64,000 nucleotides of DNA from Diacronema lutheri. Its lineage: Eukaryota > Haptophyta > Pavlovophyceae > Pavlovales > Pavlovaceae. The notes beneath the pieces are model-generated. The model saw only the letters and a program-made list of their open reading frames with translations. It was not told the origin of the DNA and made no database searches. Made by a program: the position numbers and the translations under genes. How positions within the stretch are numbered: the stretch's first letter is position 1; each line of letters starts with the position of its first letter. Positions 52,968 through 62,128 of the stretch are shown here, piece after piece. The stretch covers positions 62,001 through 126,000 of the forward strand of contig JAGTXO010000009.1 of the NCBI GenBank assembly GCA_019448385.1. Direction: 5' to 3'.

Positions 52968-53632
52968 GGTCACATGCGGCGGTGGGCGCGCCACCATGGG
53001 CGGCTGAGCAGGACGGCGCGGACGGCGGCGCGCCCACGCCGCGCACGCCGCGCGTGCCCTTTGAGGAGGCGTTCTGCGCGCTGTACGTGGACGACGATGC
53101 CTTCTTGCAGCTGACGATGCCGCCGCGCATCTTCTCGCCGCTGCGCGTGCGCTACGAGACGGCTAGTGACGGGCGCGAGGCGGTGGAGCTGGCGACGCGC
53201 GACGGCATCGGCAAGTACGGCCTCATCCTCATCGACAACCAGATGCCGCACATGAGCGGGACGGACGCGACGCGCGCGCTGCGCGCCGCCGGGTACGCGG
53301 GCAAGATCATCGGCATGACGGGCGACCCGCAGGGCTGCTCAGAGCGCGACGACTTTGAGGCCGCCGGGCTGAACGCGTGCGTCGACAAGGACTCGGCGGG
53401 TGTCGGATACATCATTGCGATGCTCTCCGAGATGAAGGCGGACTGGGAGGAGGGCGGGCGCGGCCATGTCGAGGACCACGCGCATGGCAACCTCGCCGCG
53501 CCGCACGAGCTGCGCCTGGCGGACGGCGCCGACGACGACGATGCGCGGCCGGGCGTGTGGGCGGGCGCGGAGGCAGGCGACGCGGCCGCCGTCAGCTCCA
53601 GCACTGATGAGGAGGCGCTGCTCGACACCTAA
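50658..53632 (+). CDS. Membrane-bound hybrid sensor histidine kinase with receiver domain
   Basis: Two exons, 50658-51734 and 51860-53632 (125-bp intron, GTGCGC to GCCAG, phase 0), 949 aa. Autophosphorylates on His and passes phosphate to its own Asp. An N-terminal membrane block of about five to six helices spans residues 60-265. The H box MVMHDLRSPLLSVS follows (His near nt 51590). After the intron come the N box QCLNNGISNAIKF, G1 VVDNGVGLS and G2 GNGGTGLGLS. A Ser/Ala-rich linker with an Ala run (52924-52970) leads to a receiver domain: VDDD, the phospho-acceptor Asp in LILIDNQMPHMSG, the Thr in IGMTGD and the Lys in CVDKDS. The first two residues of the splice-joined protein, HI|VSDMLDFERIDSG, match the normal X region. 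All catalytic boxes are intact. The ligand is unknown. Confidence 0.9.
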
Positions 53633-54717
53633 CTAGCATGAGATGGTCGCTCCCGCCCCTCGCCGCTCTGGCCGCTCGCCGGGAGCAGGCCGCGCACGAA
53701 TACCGCCTCTTCCTCGGGCGGCTGCGTCAGCTCGAGGAGCCCCGGTATTGGCTCGATCATGATCCGGCGCGCGGGCAGGTCGACGTGCGGGCAGAGCGCC
53801 TTCACGAACGGCACAAAGATGCGCTCGGCGCGGCCGCCATCGGGGGGGCGCGCCTTCTCAACGTCGAGCAGGTCATTGCCCAGCGCAGCGTTGCCCGTAA
53901 TCTCGTCCGCGCACACCATCCCGACCACCGTGCCCACAAACTGCGCGCCATCGGGCATCAAAAAGACGGCGCACCCGACCACTTCGCGCACGAGATACTC
54001 GTCACGATCGCGCGCGAGGCTCGCGGGCGCAGGCCCGTCGCGCGTGAAGAGCGTGCAGCCTCTGAGTGCGTCCGCGTCGTCCCGATCCTCCACGCCCTCG
54101 ATGCGCACAATGTAGATGGCGCCGAGCCCTTCCTTGAGCGTGCGCGCGAGCACGCCGGACGTGACCACCACCTCGCGCGGCGCGCGGCGCGTCGGCACCT
54201 TAAGGTAGCGCACGCCGGGCGTGCACAGACGCTCGGTAGCAAAGTCGGTGTCCGACTGCACCTTCACATCGCCTCTCACCCCGTGCGCGCCCACCACTCG
54301 CCCGATCTCGCAGAAGCCGAAGGTCGTCGGGTCGGTCGGGTCGACCGCCGCCGCGTCCGGGTACGTGATCACCCCGCGCTCGCGCGGCTCGGAGGGGGCG
54401 CGGCGAAGCGTGATCGGACGCCTGCGCACGCGACTTTTGCGCTCGACCGGCCCGCCGAGCTCACCGCGCTCAAGCCTCGCGCCGTACTCGTCGTCCGCGC
54501 GTGAGAATTGCGCATACTTGTTTCTGCGCTCGCGCGGCGCGGCAGAGGGAGTCGCCTCGAACGGATCAACGTCGCCCACCGTCGCGCGTGCGAGAGCTCT
54601 CTCTCGCGCGCGCGCTGCCGGCACGACGCCCGGCCGCGCCACCGTCGACGGCGCGGCGAGGCGCGTCGGCGCGGCTAGGACCAACGCGAGCGTGACGCGG
54701 ACGGCCATCGCGGCCAC
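53629..54717 (-). CDS. rimM: Plastid-targeted ribosome maturation factor RimM
   Basis: Single exon, 362 aa; bacterial RimM is about 180 aa. The first about 130 residues are a basic, Ala/Arg-rich leader starting with a hydrophobic stretch (VRVTLALVLAAPTRLAAP), as expected for targeting to a haptophyte complex plastid. The RimM N-domain follows with FCEIGRVVGAHGVRGDVKV and FATERLCTPG, then the PRC-barrel part with DEYLVREVVGCAVF, ALGNDLLDVEK and FVPFVKALCPHVDL, and a final IMIEPIPGLLEL. RimM assists 30S subunit assembly around ribosomal protein S19. The stop codon overlaps the stop of the convergent histidine kinase by 4 bp. The second Met (54708) is an alternative start. Confidence 0.92.
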   Translation of the reverse strand: MAAMAVRVTLALVLAAPTRLAAPSTVARPGVVPAARARERALARATVGDVDPFEATPSAAPRERRNKYAQFSRADDEYGARLERGELGGPVERKSRVRRRPITLRRAPSEPRERGVITYPDAAAVDPTDPTTFGFCEIGRVVGAHGVRGDVKVQSDTDFATERLCTPGVRYLKVPTRRAPREVVVTSGVLARTLKEGLGAIYIVRIEGVEDRDDADALRGCTLFTRDGPAPASLARDRDEYLVREVVGCAVFLMPDGAQFVGTVVGMVCADEITGNAALGNDLLDVEKARPPDGGRAERIFVPFVKALCPHVDLPARRIMIEPIPGLLELTQPPEEEAVFVRGLLPASGQSGEGRERPSHAS

Positions 54718-54781
54718 GGGGCGACAGTAATTGTTTGGGCGTTTTCAACTTTTTTTTACATCTTTTTTTTTACCCGCTGTC

Positions 54782-56122
54782 TCACCATTTTGAGCGGCTC
54801 GCCCGGTCGTGGCCGAGCCATGGCGCGGCATCGAGATCGTCGTCCCCTCGCGAGTTGGGCGCGTCAAATGTCGGTGCAGACGCGGCGGGCAGCGAATCCG
54901 CCGAAAGAATTGTGACGAGGTGCGCGCTGCTCCCCAGCTGCTCTCGCAAAGCGCGGCACAGCCCGGAGCAAAAGCCATACTTGAGCACGAAGGCGCCCGG
55001 TCCCCAGTCAGCAGTATACCGCGCCGCCTTGCCCGCGAGCTGCTCCACGAGCGCATCCGACGCGGGGCCGCACGAGACCGTGCCGTACCTGCGCGACACG
55101 CGGCGGCGTGCGGCGCGGCGCGCGCACGCAGGTACGCACGTACGCTGAGCGTGTCGCTCAGCGGCAGCCGCACTCGCGACAGCGCGCGGCGCCTCTCACT
55201 GGTTCTTCATATCGAGCCAGCAGACTCGATCGCCATGCGTACCGCTGGGCTGGGCGGGGCCAAGGCAGACGGGGAACGCCTCATCGAAAAGGATGTCGGG
55301 CGTCGATCTGCGCTCTTCGTCCTGCTCGAGGCGCAGGTCCTGCTCCGTCCGGAACGACGCGCCGCACCGAGCGAGGTGCCTCTCGAGCTGCGCCTCACCC
55401 GCCTGGGCGCCATTGTACGTGACCTCCTTGGGCACCCCCTGCATGTCGTGCTCGCACGCCCAGACGATCTGCAACCAGTCGGCGGGCGAGAGCTCGCGCG
55501 AGAAGCGCGCTAGGTCGCGCTTCGCCTGCGCCGACAGCCGCCGCTCGCTCGCAGCGGCGAGCAGGTGCGCGCGGAAGGCGGCGAGCTGCGGCGCGGACGC
55601 GGCGCTTTCGCTCCGCTCGCCGACAAACGAGACGGTGAGCTGGAGGACGCGGCGGAGCAGCGAACCGTTGATGCAGTAGCGGTGTCGCACGACCGCGCGC
55701 GCGACCTCGAGCGGCGCCGTCTGAAAGTGCGCCGCGCTCGCCGCGATGCTGCCGCGCGCGTCGGCCGCGTAGTGCTCGGCCATCCGGTGCGGCGAGAGCG
55801 CCGCGCGCTGAGTGTCAAGCTGGAGCTTGTAGAGAAGGTTGCGCACGCACACGGCCTGATCGAGCGTTGTGACCGAGCCGAGGCGCGAGCGCGCCAAATC
55901 CGCGCCCAGCCGCCGCCGCTGCGCGTCGTCGAGCGCGTGGTAACCAAAGTGCCGCGTCGCGACGAACTCGACGAGCGCGCGGTCGACCTCGGGGGTTGTG
56001 ATGGCGGTCTGCGGCCAGCTGATCACAATCGCGGCGCGCGAGACAGGCGCAGGGGTCGTGCGCGACGCCGCTGCCGAGAGCACCGCCGCCACGCCGAAGA
56101 GGCGCACACCGCGCGCGCCCAT
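54782..56122 (-). CDS. CDIN1: CDIN1 (C15orf41)-like PD-(D/E)XK nuclease-family protein
   Basis: Two exons, 56122-55200 and 55088-54782 (111-bp intron GTGAGA to GCGCAG, join CA|G), 409 aa. The helical N-terminal part is followed by the nuclease-like core: EEDLR-type FRTEQDLRLEQDEERRSTPD, the Asp in TPDILF, then VCWLDMKNQ giving D-x-K, and after the splice ARYTADWGPGAFVLKYGF, matching the family's WNRFGPGLVIYWYGF block. In animals CDIN1 binds codanin-1 in histone-chaperone control; its role in algae is unknown. The start MGARGVRLFGVAAVLSAAAS gives a hydrophobic leader suggestive of organelle or secretory targeting; an in-frame ATG at 56224 would overlap the divergent gene. Similarity is recalled from family motifs and not searched. 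Confidence 0.75.
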
Positions 56123-56174
56123 GGGCCTCACTTTATGACCCCCCGCGCGGCTGTTTCCTGTGGTCCTCTTCAGA

Positions 56175-57717
56175 ATGGCGATCGCCCTCGCGGCGGCGCG
56201 CGGTCTGCCCGTCCACACGCGCACGCTGCAGCTCGAGGCGACGCAGCAACGTCGCGGCCGCGCGGGCTCGCCGCCGCGCTACCCGCCAACCTTCCCGCCG
56301 AACGCCGCGCCCTCCGCGCGCGCGCCGCACGCGCGTGCGCTGCAGCTGCAGCTTGAGCCGGCGCGGCGCCGAGGTCGGAGCGCGTCGCCGTCTCGCGCCC
56401 GCCCGCCGTCTCTCGCGCCGTCGGCGGCGTGCGGCGGTGCCGGTTGCAGCGGTGCGATGGGTACCGCGCCACCATCGGCCGCTGGCCCTCCAGCCGCGCT
56501 CGCGCCGCGGCCGCGCGCGGGCTCGCCCGGTGCGGCGCGCGGCGCCGACGCGCGCGCACGATCGCTTCCGCTCCTGCCGCCGCCGCCATCGGGAGCGCAC
56601 GCGGGCGCGGCGGAGGCGTGCACCGCGTGGATGCGCGCGACCGAGGCCGTTTGCTCCCGCGCGCTCGGCCGGCAGGTGCGCTTCGCGCCGCTCGCGCACG
56701 CGCCGCCGGCGTCCGCCGGCGTCGGCGCCGACGCGCCAGGTGGGACCTGCCCGGGCGGCGAGCTGCGCGTGCCCTACGCCGATGGCGCAGACGCGGCCGA
56801 GCTGGCGCAGCTGATGCTCACGCCCGCGCTCGCGCGCGCACACCTCGCCGGCGCGGCGGTCGAGCCGTCGGCTGCTGCAGGCGCACTCGTTTCACGTGCC
56901 CTCGCGCTGCCAGCCGCCATCACACCGGCAGAGCTCGCGCAACGCGCGTCGATTCTGCCCCCCGCCGAGCGGTACCGCGTGCTCGAGGGCTTGGCCGCGC
57001 AGCTGCAGGCGCTCACCGCCGCGCTCGGCGCCCGCCCGCCGTCGAACGCGCCACCGTGCGAGCCGTCCGCCGCAGCGCGCGCGGCGGCGGCGGAGACGCG
57101 CGCGCGCGCGGCCGCCGCGTCGGCGAGCGCGCACGCGGCGCGCGAGGACGCGCTGTCGCTCGGTGCATTCACGCTCGCCTTCGAAGCGGCCGTGGCCGAG
57201 CAGGCGGACGCGGTGTCGCGCGCGCGCGAGCTGCGCGACCGCCTGCGCGCACAGCGCGCGCGCCTTGACGGCGAGAGCGACGCGCTCGCGGCGGCGGCCG
57301 CCGCGACCGAGCCGGTGGCCGCGGCGGCCGTGAGCGCGCTGCGGCCGCGCGTGCGCGAGCTGCACGCGGCGATGGCCGCGCACGCGGCGCACCTCGGCGC
57401 GCTCGACGGCGAGACCGCCGCGCTCGCCGCCGACAACGCGCGGCTGCGCGGCGCGCTCGCGCTCGCGCGCGCTCGCGTCGACGAGCACCGGCAGCCGATC
57501 GCGCAGACCCTCTCACACGCGCGCGAGGCGAGCCTCGCCGAGCGCGCGGCGAGCGCGTGTTGCGCTCTCGCCGCGCTCGACGAGCGCGCCTCCGACGCGC
57601 GCTCGGCAAACGATGCGGAGCGGAGTGTGAACATCCGGCTGCGTGCGCTGCGCATCGCCGACGCGCTGCGCCGGCGCCGCTCGATCGCGTCGGCGCAGCA
57701 GCAGCAGCACCAACACG

Positions 57718-57751
<34 letters not shown>

Positions 57752-58658
57752 CGGGCACGCGCAACTCGACGCGAGAGCCGCGACGCGTGGTGCGCGCACT
57801 TTGCGGCGCCACCCGCCTTCGCCGCAGGGCGTCGTGGTGGCGTGCGCCGGCGCGGCGCGCGGCGCGCGCACGCAGCGCGCGCCCGCACCGCCGCCGCCAC
57901 CGCCGCCGCCACCGCCGCCGTCGCGCGGCGCGTGCGCGGGCAGCGCCCCGCCGGCATCGCCGCCGCCGTCGCGCGAGTTGGTGACGCAACAGCTTGCGGG
58001 CTGGGCCGCTGAGCTCGCTTGGCCGGCGCCTGCCTTCGGCGCACGCGCGCAGCCCGCGCTGGCCGCCGCGGCGGGGGGCGCGCCCTCGCCCGCGCGCGCA
58101 GTCGTGCCGCCATCGCCGCCACCGCGCGCCGCGTATTCTGCTGTCACCGCCGTTACCGCCGCGAGCGCCGCCGCCGCGGCCACGGCCGCGGCAACCGCCG
58201 CCGCGCTCGACGCCGCGCTCGCGCGCGCGCCCGACGCTCGCTCGAGCCCGCCCGCCCGCCAGGTGGCCGCGCCGCCGCCACCCGCCGCAGCCGAGCGGCT
58301 GACCGGAGCGGCTGAGGGCGGCGCGAGCGTGCCCGTCGCCCCCGCCTGTGTGGCCGCATCCACGCGCCCCACTCAGCACGAGATGCGCGAAGCGCGCGCG
58401 CGCGCGGCCGTGCCGCGCGCGCTCCCGCGCGCGCTGGGCCGCGCCGAGCGCGTGTCGGACGCGCCGGTGCACGAGCTGGGCAGCCGATCTGCGCCCTTCT
58501 CGTCCGACGACGGTGACGCCGATTCAGACGACGGGCCGAGCGGGCACGGCCTCGCGCACGATGGCGTCGGGCGTGGCGGCTCGTCCGACGAGGCGGCTGC
58601 CGACGCGCCGCGCCGACCGAACACCGCGATGCGCGACGGCCATTTCTTTTGGGCGTAG
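56175..58658 (+). CDS. Uncharacterised coiled-coil protein with poly-Q and poly-P tracts
   Basis: Single exon, 827 aa from MAIALAAARGLPV; an in-frame ATG lies 15 bp upstream. No family recognised. Residues about 1-150 are Arg/Pro/Ala-rich and disordered. Residues about 250-500 are Ala/Arg/Glu-rich helix with heptad-like spacing (VSRARELRDRLRAQRARLDGESDAL, split here as one long coiled coil). A CAG-coded Gln tract (57694-57751), a Pro run near 57885-57920 and an Ala-rich segment follow. The C-terminus is acidic (SSDDGDADSDDGPSG) and ends GHFFWA. It lies only 52 bp from the start of the divergent CDIN1-like gene. Probably a structural or scaffold protein. Confidence 0.6.
57694..57751 (+). repeat. 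CAG trinucleotide repeat
   Basis: Interrupted CAG array coding for about 18 glutamines with two His interruptions, within the coiled-coil gene. Likely length-polymorphic. Confidence 0.9.
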
Positions 58659-58704
58659 CACACATGTGCGCGCGACTCTCGCGGGATCGCCGCTCTAGCC
58701 GCCT

Positions 58705-59063
58705 CTAGTCTTGGCGAGGCCCCTCGTCATCGCGCTTGGCGCCAAAGCGCGAGACAATATTCGCGTCCACCCACGGCACCGCTGCAAGAGCAACGCCGAA
58801 GCGGAGGGGCACGACGAGCCGCGCGAGGTTGACGCCCGCGAACACGTAGGCGAGCACGGCGGCGCGGTCGGCGTTGTCCGAGAAGTCAGGCAGGTGGCCC
58901 GACGCCTGCACGAATAGGAATGACGCGATGGGCAGCGAGACAAGCCAGAAGACCAGCTCCGTCAGCGCGTACGCCACCGTGCCCGCAACGCCGTACTTTT
59001 TAATGTCGGCAAAGGACACGCCGCCCTTGGCGCCCTTGCCCTCCTCGTCGCCGTCGTCGTCGC

Positions 59064-59095
<32 letters not shown>

Positions 59096-60420
59096 GCCGG
59101 TGAGCGCATCTGCACGCGCACGGCCGCACCGCCGCCCGCCGCCTCGAGGCTGCCGATCGCCATCGCGCCGTCGGCGCCGCGCCGCGCGTACTGCAGCGCG
59201 AGCAGCGCGGGCGGCGTGGCGACGAGCGCGACGGCGAGCGGCAGCTGCGGGTGCAGCGGCAGCTCCGTGCCGAGCGAGCCGTACTTGACGATATAGGCGA
59301 GCGCGAGCGACGAGGCGCCGATCTTCACCGCCTCCGCCGCCTCCGCCGCTGCGTCGGTCGGCATGGGCGCGAGGTCGCGGCGCGCGTCGGCGAGCGCGTC
59401 ACCGGCCGCCGCACCGGTCAAGGGGCGGAGCAGGTCGCCCGGCCGCCAGCCGTTGGACCACGCGAGCCGGCCCGCCGCGAGGGCGAGCGCGCCGTTGCCG
59501 ACGAGTGTGAGGCCTGCTTGTGCAGTCACGAGCGGCTTGAGGTCGGGAGCGTTGTAGAAGAGGTGGTAGGTGCACGCGGCGATGCCCGAGGCATGGAGCG
59601 GGAGCATCGCCCACACGAGCCCCTTCCACCGCTCGTTGCCCGCCGTCTCCGCCCACTGCCACATAGCCGCCATGCACGCCACCCACTCGAGCACGGACGA
59701 CGAGTGCACTGCCCACGTCGGCACGGAGAGCGCGTTGGCCGGCTCGGCGTGCAGCGCGATGGGCGCGGCGGCGAGCGCGTCGGCGGGCAGCGCGCCCACG
59801 CCGAGCAAGAAGGGCGCGTGCGCGCCCAGACCGAGCGGGCCGAGGCCAAACGCGCACGTGCCTCCAAGCGTGGCGAAGAGCGCGAGCGCGCAGGCGGTCA
59901 CCGCGCCGTTCGGCCGGACATCGCCCGCGTTCGCGGCGCGCAGGCCGGCAAGGATGATGAGGTTGGTCGCGGTGAGGAGCAGCTCCGCGCCGCCGTGCAG
60001 CCAGTCCGCGTCCGCGAGCGACTCGGCGTACGCGCTCTTCGCGATGATGCCCGTCGGGATCGTCGCGAGCACGAACAGCAGCAGGAACTGGAAGCCGAAG
60101 AGCACGCGCGGCGGTGTGCCGTTGCGCGAGTCGGCGAGGAAGAGCAGGAACGCAAGGTACGGCAGCAACGACGCCTGGAAGAAGATGCCCGCCAGGTTCT
60201 GCCCCTGATCGGCGAACGCGAGCGCGAGCGACGGCGCCGCCGCGCCGAGCGCGCCACCCGCACCGTCCGCCGCGGCGAGGTGCGCGGCGGCGCCGCCGAC
60301 GGCATCGGGGAGCAAAGCGACGGACGCGGCGCGGCGAACCGCCACGCGCGCCGCGCCGAGTGCCGAGCGGCCGAGCGGCGGCCGCACGAGCGCGAGCGAG
60401 AGGGCCCAGACCACGAGCAT
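58705..60420 (-). CDS. Plastid membrane protein with Ycf49-like (DUF3593/DUF2499) and DUF1279-like domains
   Basis: Single exon, 571 aa, from MLVVWALSLALVRPPLG. The leader and Ala-rich segment look like a plastid targeting region. Residues about 70-190 (NLAGIFFQASLLPYLAFLLFL, PTGIIAKSAYAESLADADWLHG) resemble DUF3593. Residues about 225-310 resemble Ycf49/DUF2499: WAVHSSSVLEWVACMAAMWQW, GLVWAMLPLHASGIAACTYH and LVTAQAGLTLVGNGALALAA. After an Asp/Gly-rich linker (59035-59095) the C-terminal block KKYGVAGTVAYALTELVFWL with VNLARLVVPLRFGVALAAVPW resembles the DUF1279 family of plants and algae. About nine membrane segments. Functions of these families are unknown; Ycf49 is otherwise a separate small protein. 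The start is 8-56 bp from the divergent SET gene. Confidence 0.75.
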
Positions 60421-60476
60421 CGCTGCTGATGACGAGCACGAGAAAAAAACCCAAGAGCCGCACTGCTGCTGTAGGG

Positions 60477-61919
60477 ATGGCGTGCGCCGGCGCGGCCCTG
60501 CTCGCGGCGCTCGCGCCGCTTGGCCACGCGCCTGGCGCGCTGCCGCGCGCGACGGCGGCGCGCGCGGCGCTCGCGCCGACGCGCATCGTGCTCGCCGACG
60601 TCTCGCCAGGCGCGACGGCCGCGCCCGTGCGCCGCGACGCGCAGGCGCCGCTCTTCCGCGTGTGGATGAAGCGCGAGGGCGTCCGGTCGGCGTCGCTCGA
60701 TCTGGCAACGTTTGGCACGCGCGGGCGCGGCTGCACGGCGCTGCGCGACATCGCGCCGGGCGAGGTGCTCGTCTCGTTGCCGCGCGCCGCGGCGATGGAC
60801 CTGGGCACGCTCACGCAGGTGCCCGTGCCGCCCGCGCTCGCGTCGGCCGAGTGCTGGTTGTCGCTACCGTGGTTCGCGCAGCTCGCGCTGTGGGTGCTCG
60901 CCGAGGAGGCCAAGGGCCCCGCGTCGCGCTGGGCCGCGTACATCGAGCTCCTCCCGCTCGAGGGCCGCGCGCTCGACACGCCGTACCACTGGCCCGACGC
61001 GGACCTCGCCGCGCTACGGTACGAGCCGATCGCCGAAGGCGCGGCCGAGCAGCGCGCGCTCTTTCGCAGCCTGCATGCGGCGGTGGTGCGCTCGGCGGCC
61101 GGCTCGGGGCTGACGCTCGACGCCTTCGCGTGCGCGTGCGAGGCCGTCCTCTCGCGCGCCTTCCCCACCGCCGGCCTCGCTGAGCGCGCGCGCGGCACCG
61201 GCGACGGAGGCGGCGGCGGCGGCGGCGGCGGCGGGCTGCTCGGCGCGCTCGCGAGCGGGCTCGCCACGGCGACGGGCGACGCGCGCGCGCCGCTCCTCGA
61301 TGCCGAGTCGCACTACGCGATGCTCCCCGCCGTCGACTCGCTCAACCACCGCTCGGGTTCAACGGGCGTCTTCTCCTACGACACGGCCAACGCCATCCTC
61401 GAGCTACGTACCGCAGAGGCCGTGCCGGCGGGCTCGCAGGCGTTTCTCGAGTACGGCAAGAAGGGGAACGACGAGTTGCTGCTGCTCTACGGCTTCGTCG
61501 AGCCGGACAACCCGTACGACGAGGCCGCCTCCGCCGGCCTTTCTCTCTGGCTCCGCGCCGCGCACCCACCGACTCGCGCTCTTGCCATCGACGCGTGGGA
61601 GCAGCGGCTCGCCGCCATCGACGCGGCGGGTCTCTCGCTCGATGGCGGTGCGCTCAGCGCGGCGGGCGCGCACCCAGCCTTGCTCCGCGCCGCGGCGATC
61701 GCGTGCGGCTCGGAGGGCGCCGCGTGCGCCGCGCTCGCCGCCTTTTGCCGTGCGCGCGCACGGGAGCTGCCGACGCGGCAGGAGACGCGCGCGGCGAGCG
61801 GGTCGGCCGCGCGGCTCGCAACCGTCACGGCGTTTGCCGCGCGGCGCAAGGTGACGCTGCGCGCGGCCGAGGCGGCCCTGCGCCGGGCCGCCGACGCGCT
61901 GCGGGGCCGCAACCGCTGA
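60477..61919 (+). CDS. Plastid-targeted SET-domain lysine methyltransferase (Rubisco LSMT/SETD3-6 type)
   Basis: Single exon, 480 aa from MACAGAALLAALAPLGH, a hydrophobic leader that fits a complex-plastid signal; an in-frame ATG at 60429 adds 16 basic residues and would leave only 8 bp to the divergent gene. The SET domain is split as in this family: FGTRGRGCTALRDIAPGEVL near the start, an insert, then MLPAVDSLNHRSG (the NH-x motif), FLEYGKKGNDELLLLYGFVE with the conserved Tyr, and a helical Rubisco-LSMT substrate-binding region to the end. A Gly run (about 61205-61235) lies in the insert. These enzymes methylate Lys in Rubisco, aldolases or actin; the substrate here cannot be told from sequence. 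Confidence 0.85.
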   Translation: MACAGAALLAALAPLGHAPGALPRATAARAALAPTRIVLADVSPGATAAPVRRDAQAPLFRVWMKREGVRSASLDLATFGTRGRGCTALRDIAPGEVLVSLPRAAAMDLGTLTQVPVPPALASAECWLSLPWFAQLALWVLAEEAKGPASRWAAYIELLPLEGRALDTPYHWPDADLAALRYEPIAEGAAEQRALFRSLHAAVVRSAAGSGLTLDAFACACEAVLSRAFPTAGLAERARGTGDGGGGGGGGGGLLGALASGLATATGDARAPLLDAESHYAMLPAVDSLNHRSGSTGVFSYDTANAILELRTAEAVPAGSQAFLEYGKKGNDELLLLYGFVEPDNPYDEAASAGLSLWLRAAHPPTRALAIDAWEQRLAAIDAAGLSLDGGALSAAGAHPALLRAAAIACGSEGAACAALAAFCRARARELPTRQETRAASGSAARLATVTAFAARRKVTLRAAEAALRRAADALRGRNR

Positions 61920-62128
61920 GCGCACGGCGGTGGCGAGGCGCGACCAGAGGCGCCGGCCGGCGCCCCCGCGGGGGCTGCGGGGCTATGTCCTTGAGCCGTT
62001 CCGCCGCCACAGCCCTCGCCTTGCGTCCGTCATTGCGCCACGACCCTTCCTGCGCGGCTGTGTCACTTGTCGTGACTCGTGCCATCCCTCGCCGAGCTTG
62101 TTACCACGAACTTCCGCACTCGCTTATG
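61920..62128. other. Intergenic gap before repeat copy 2
   Basis: No gene, repeat or promoter motif recognised. Composition is close to the surroundings, with a few TTG/CTTG patches. Confidence 0.5.

Noticed and set aside
50658-54717. Bacterial contamination (histidine kinase next to RimM)
   Set aside because: The kinase has an intron with the same unusual ends as its neighbours, and RimM carries a long plastid-type leader.
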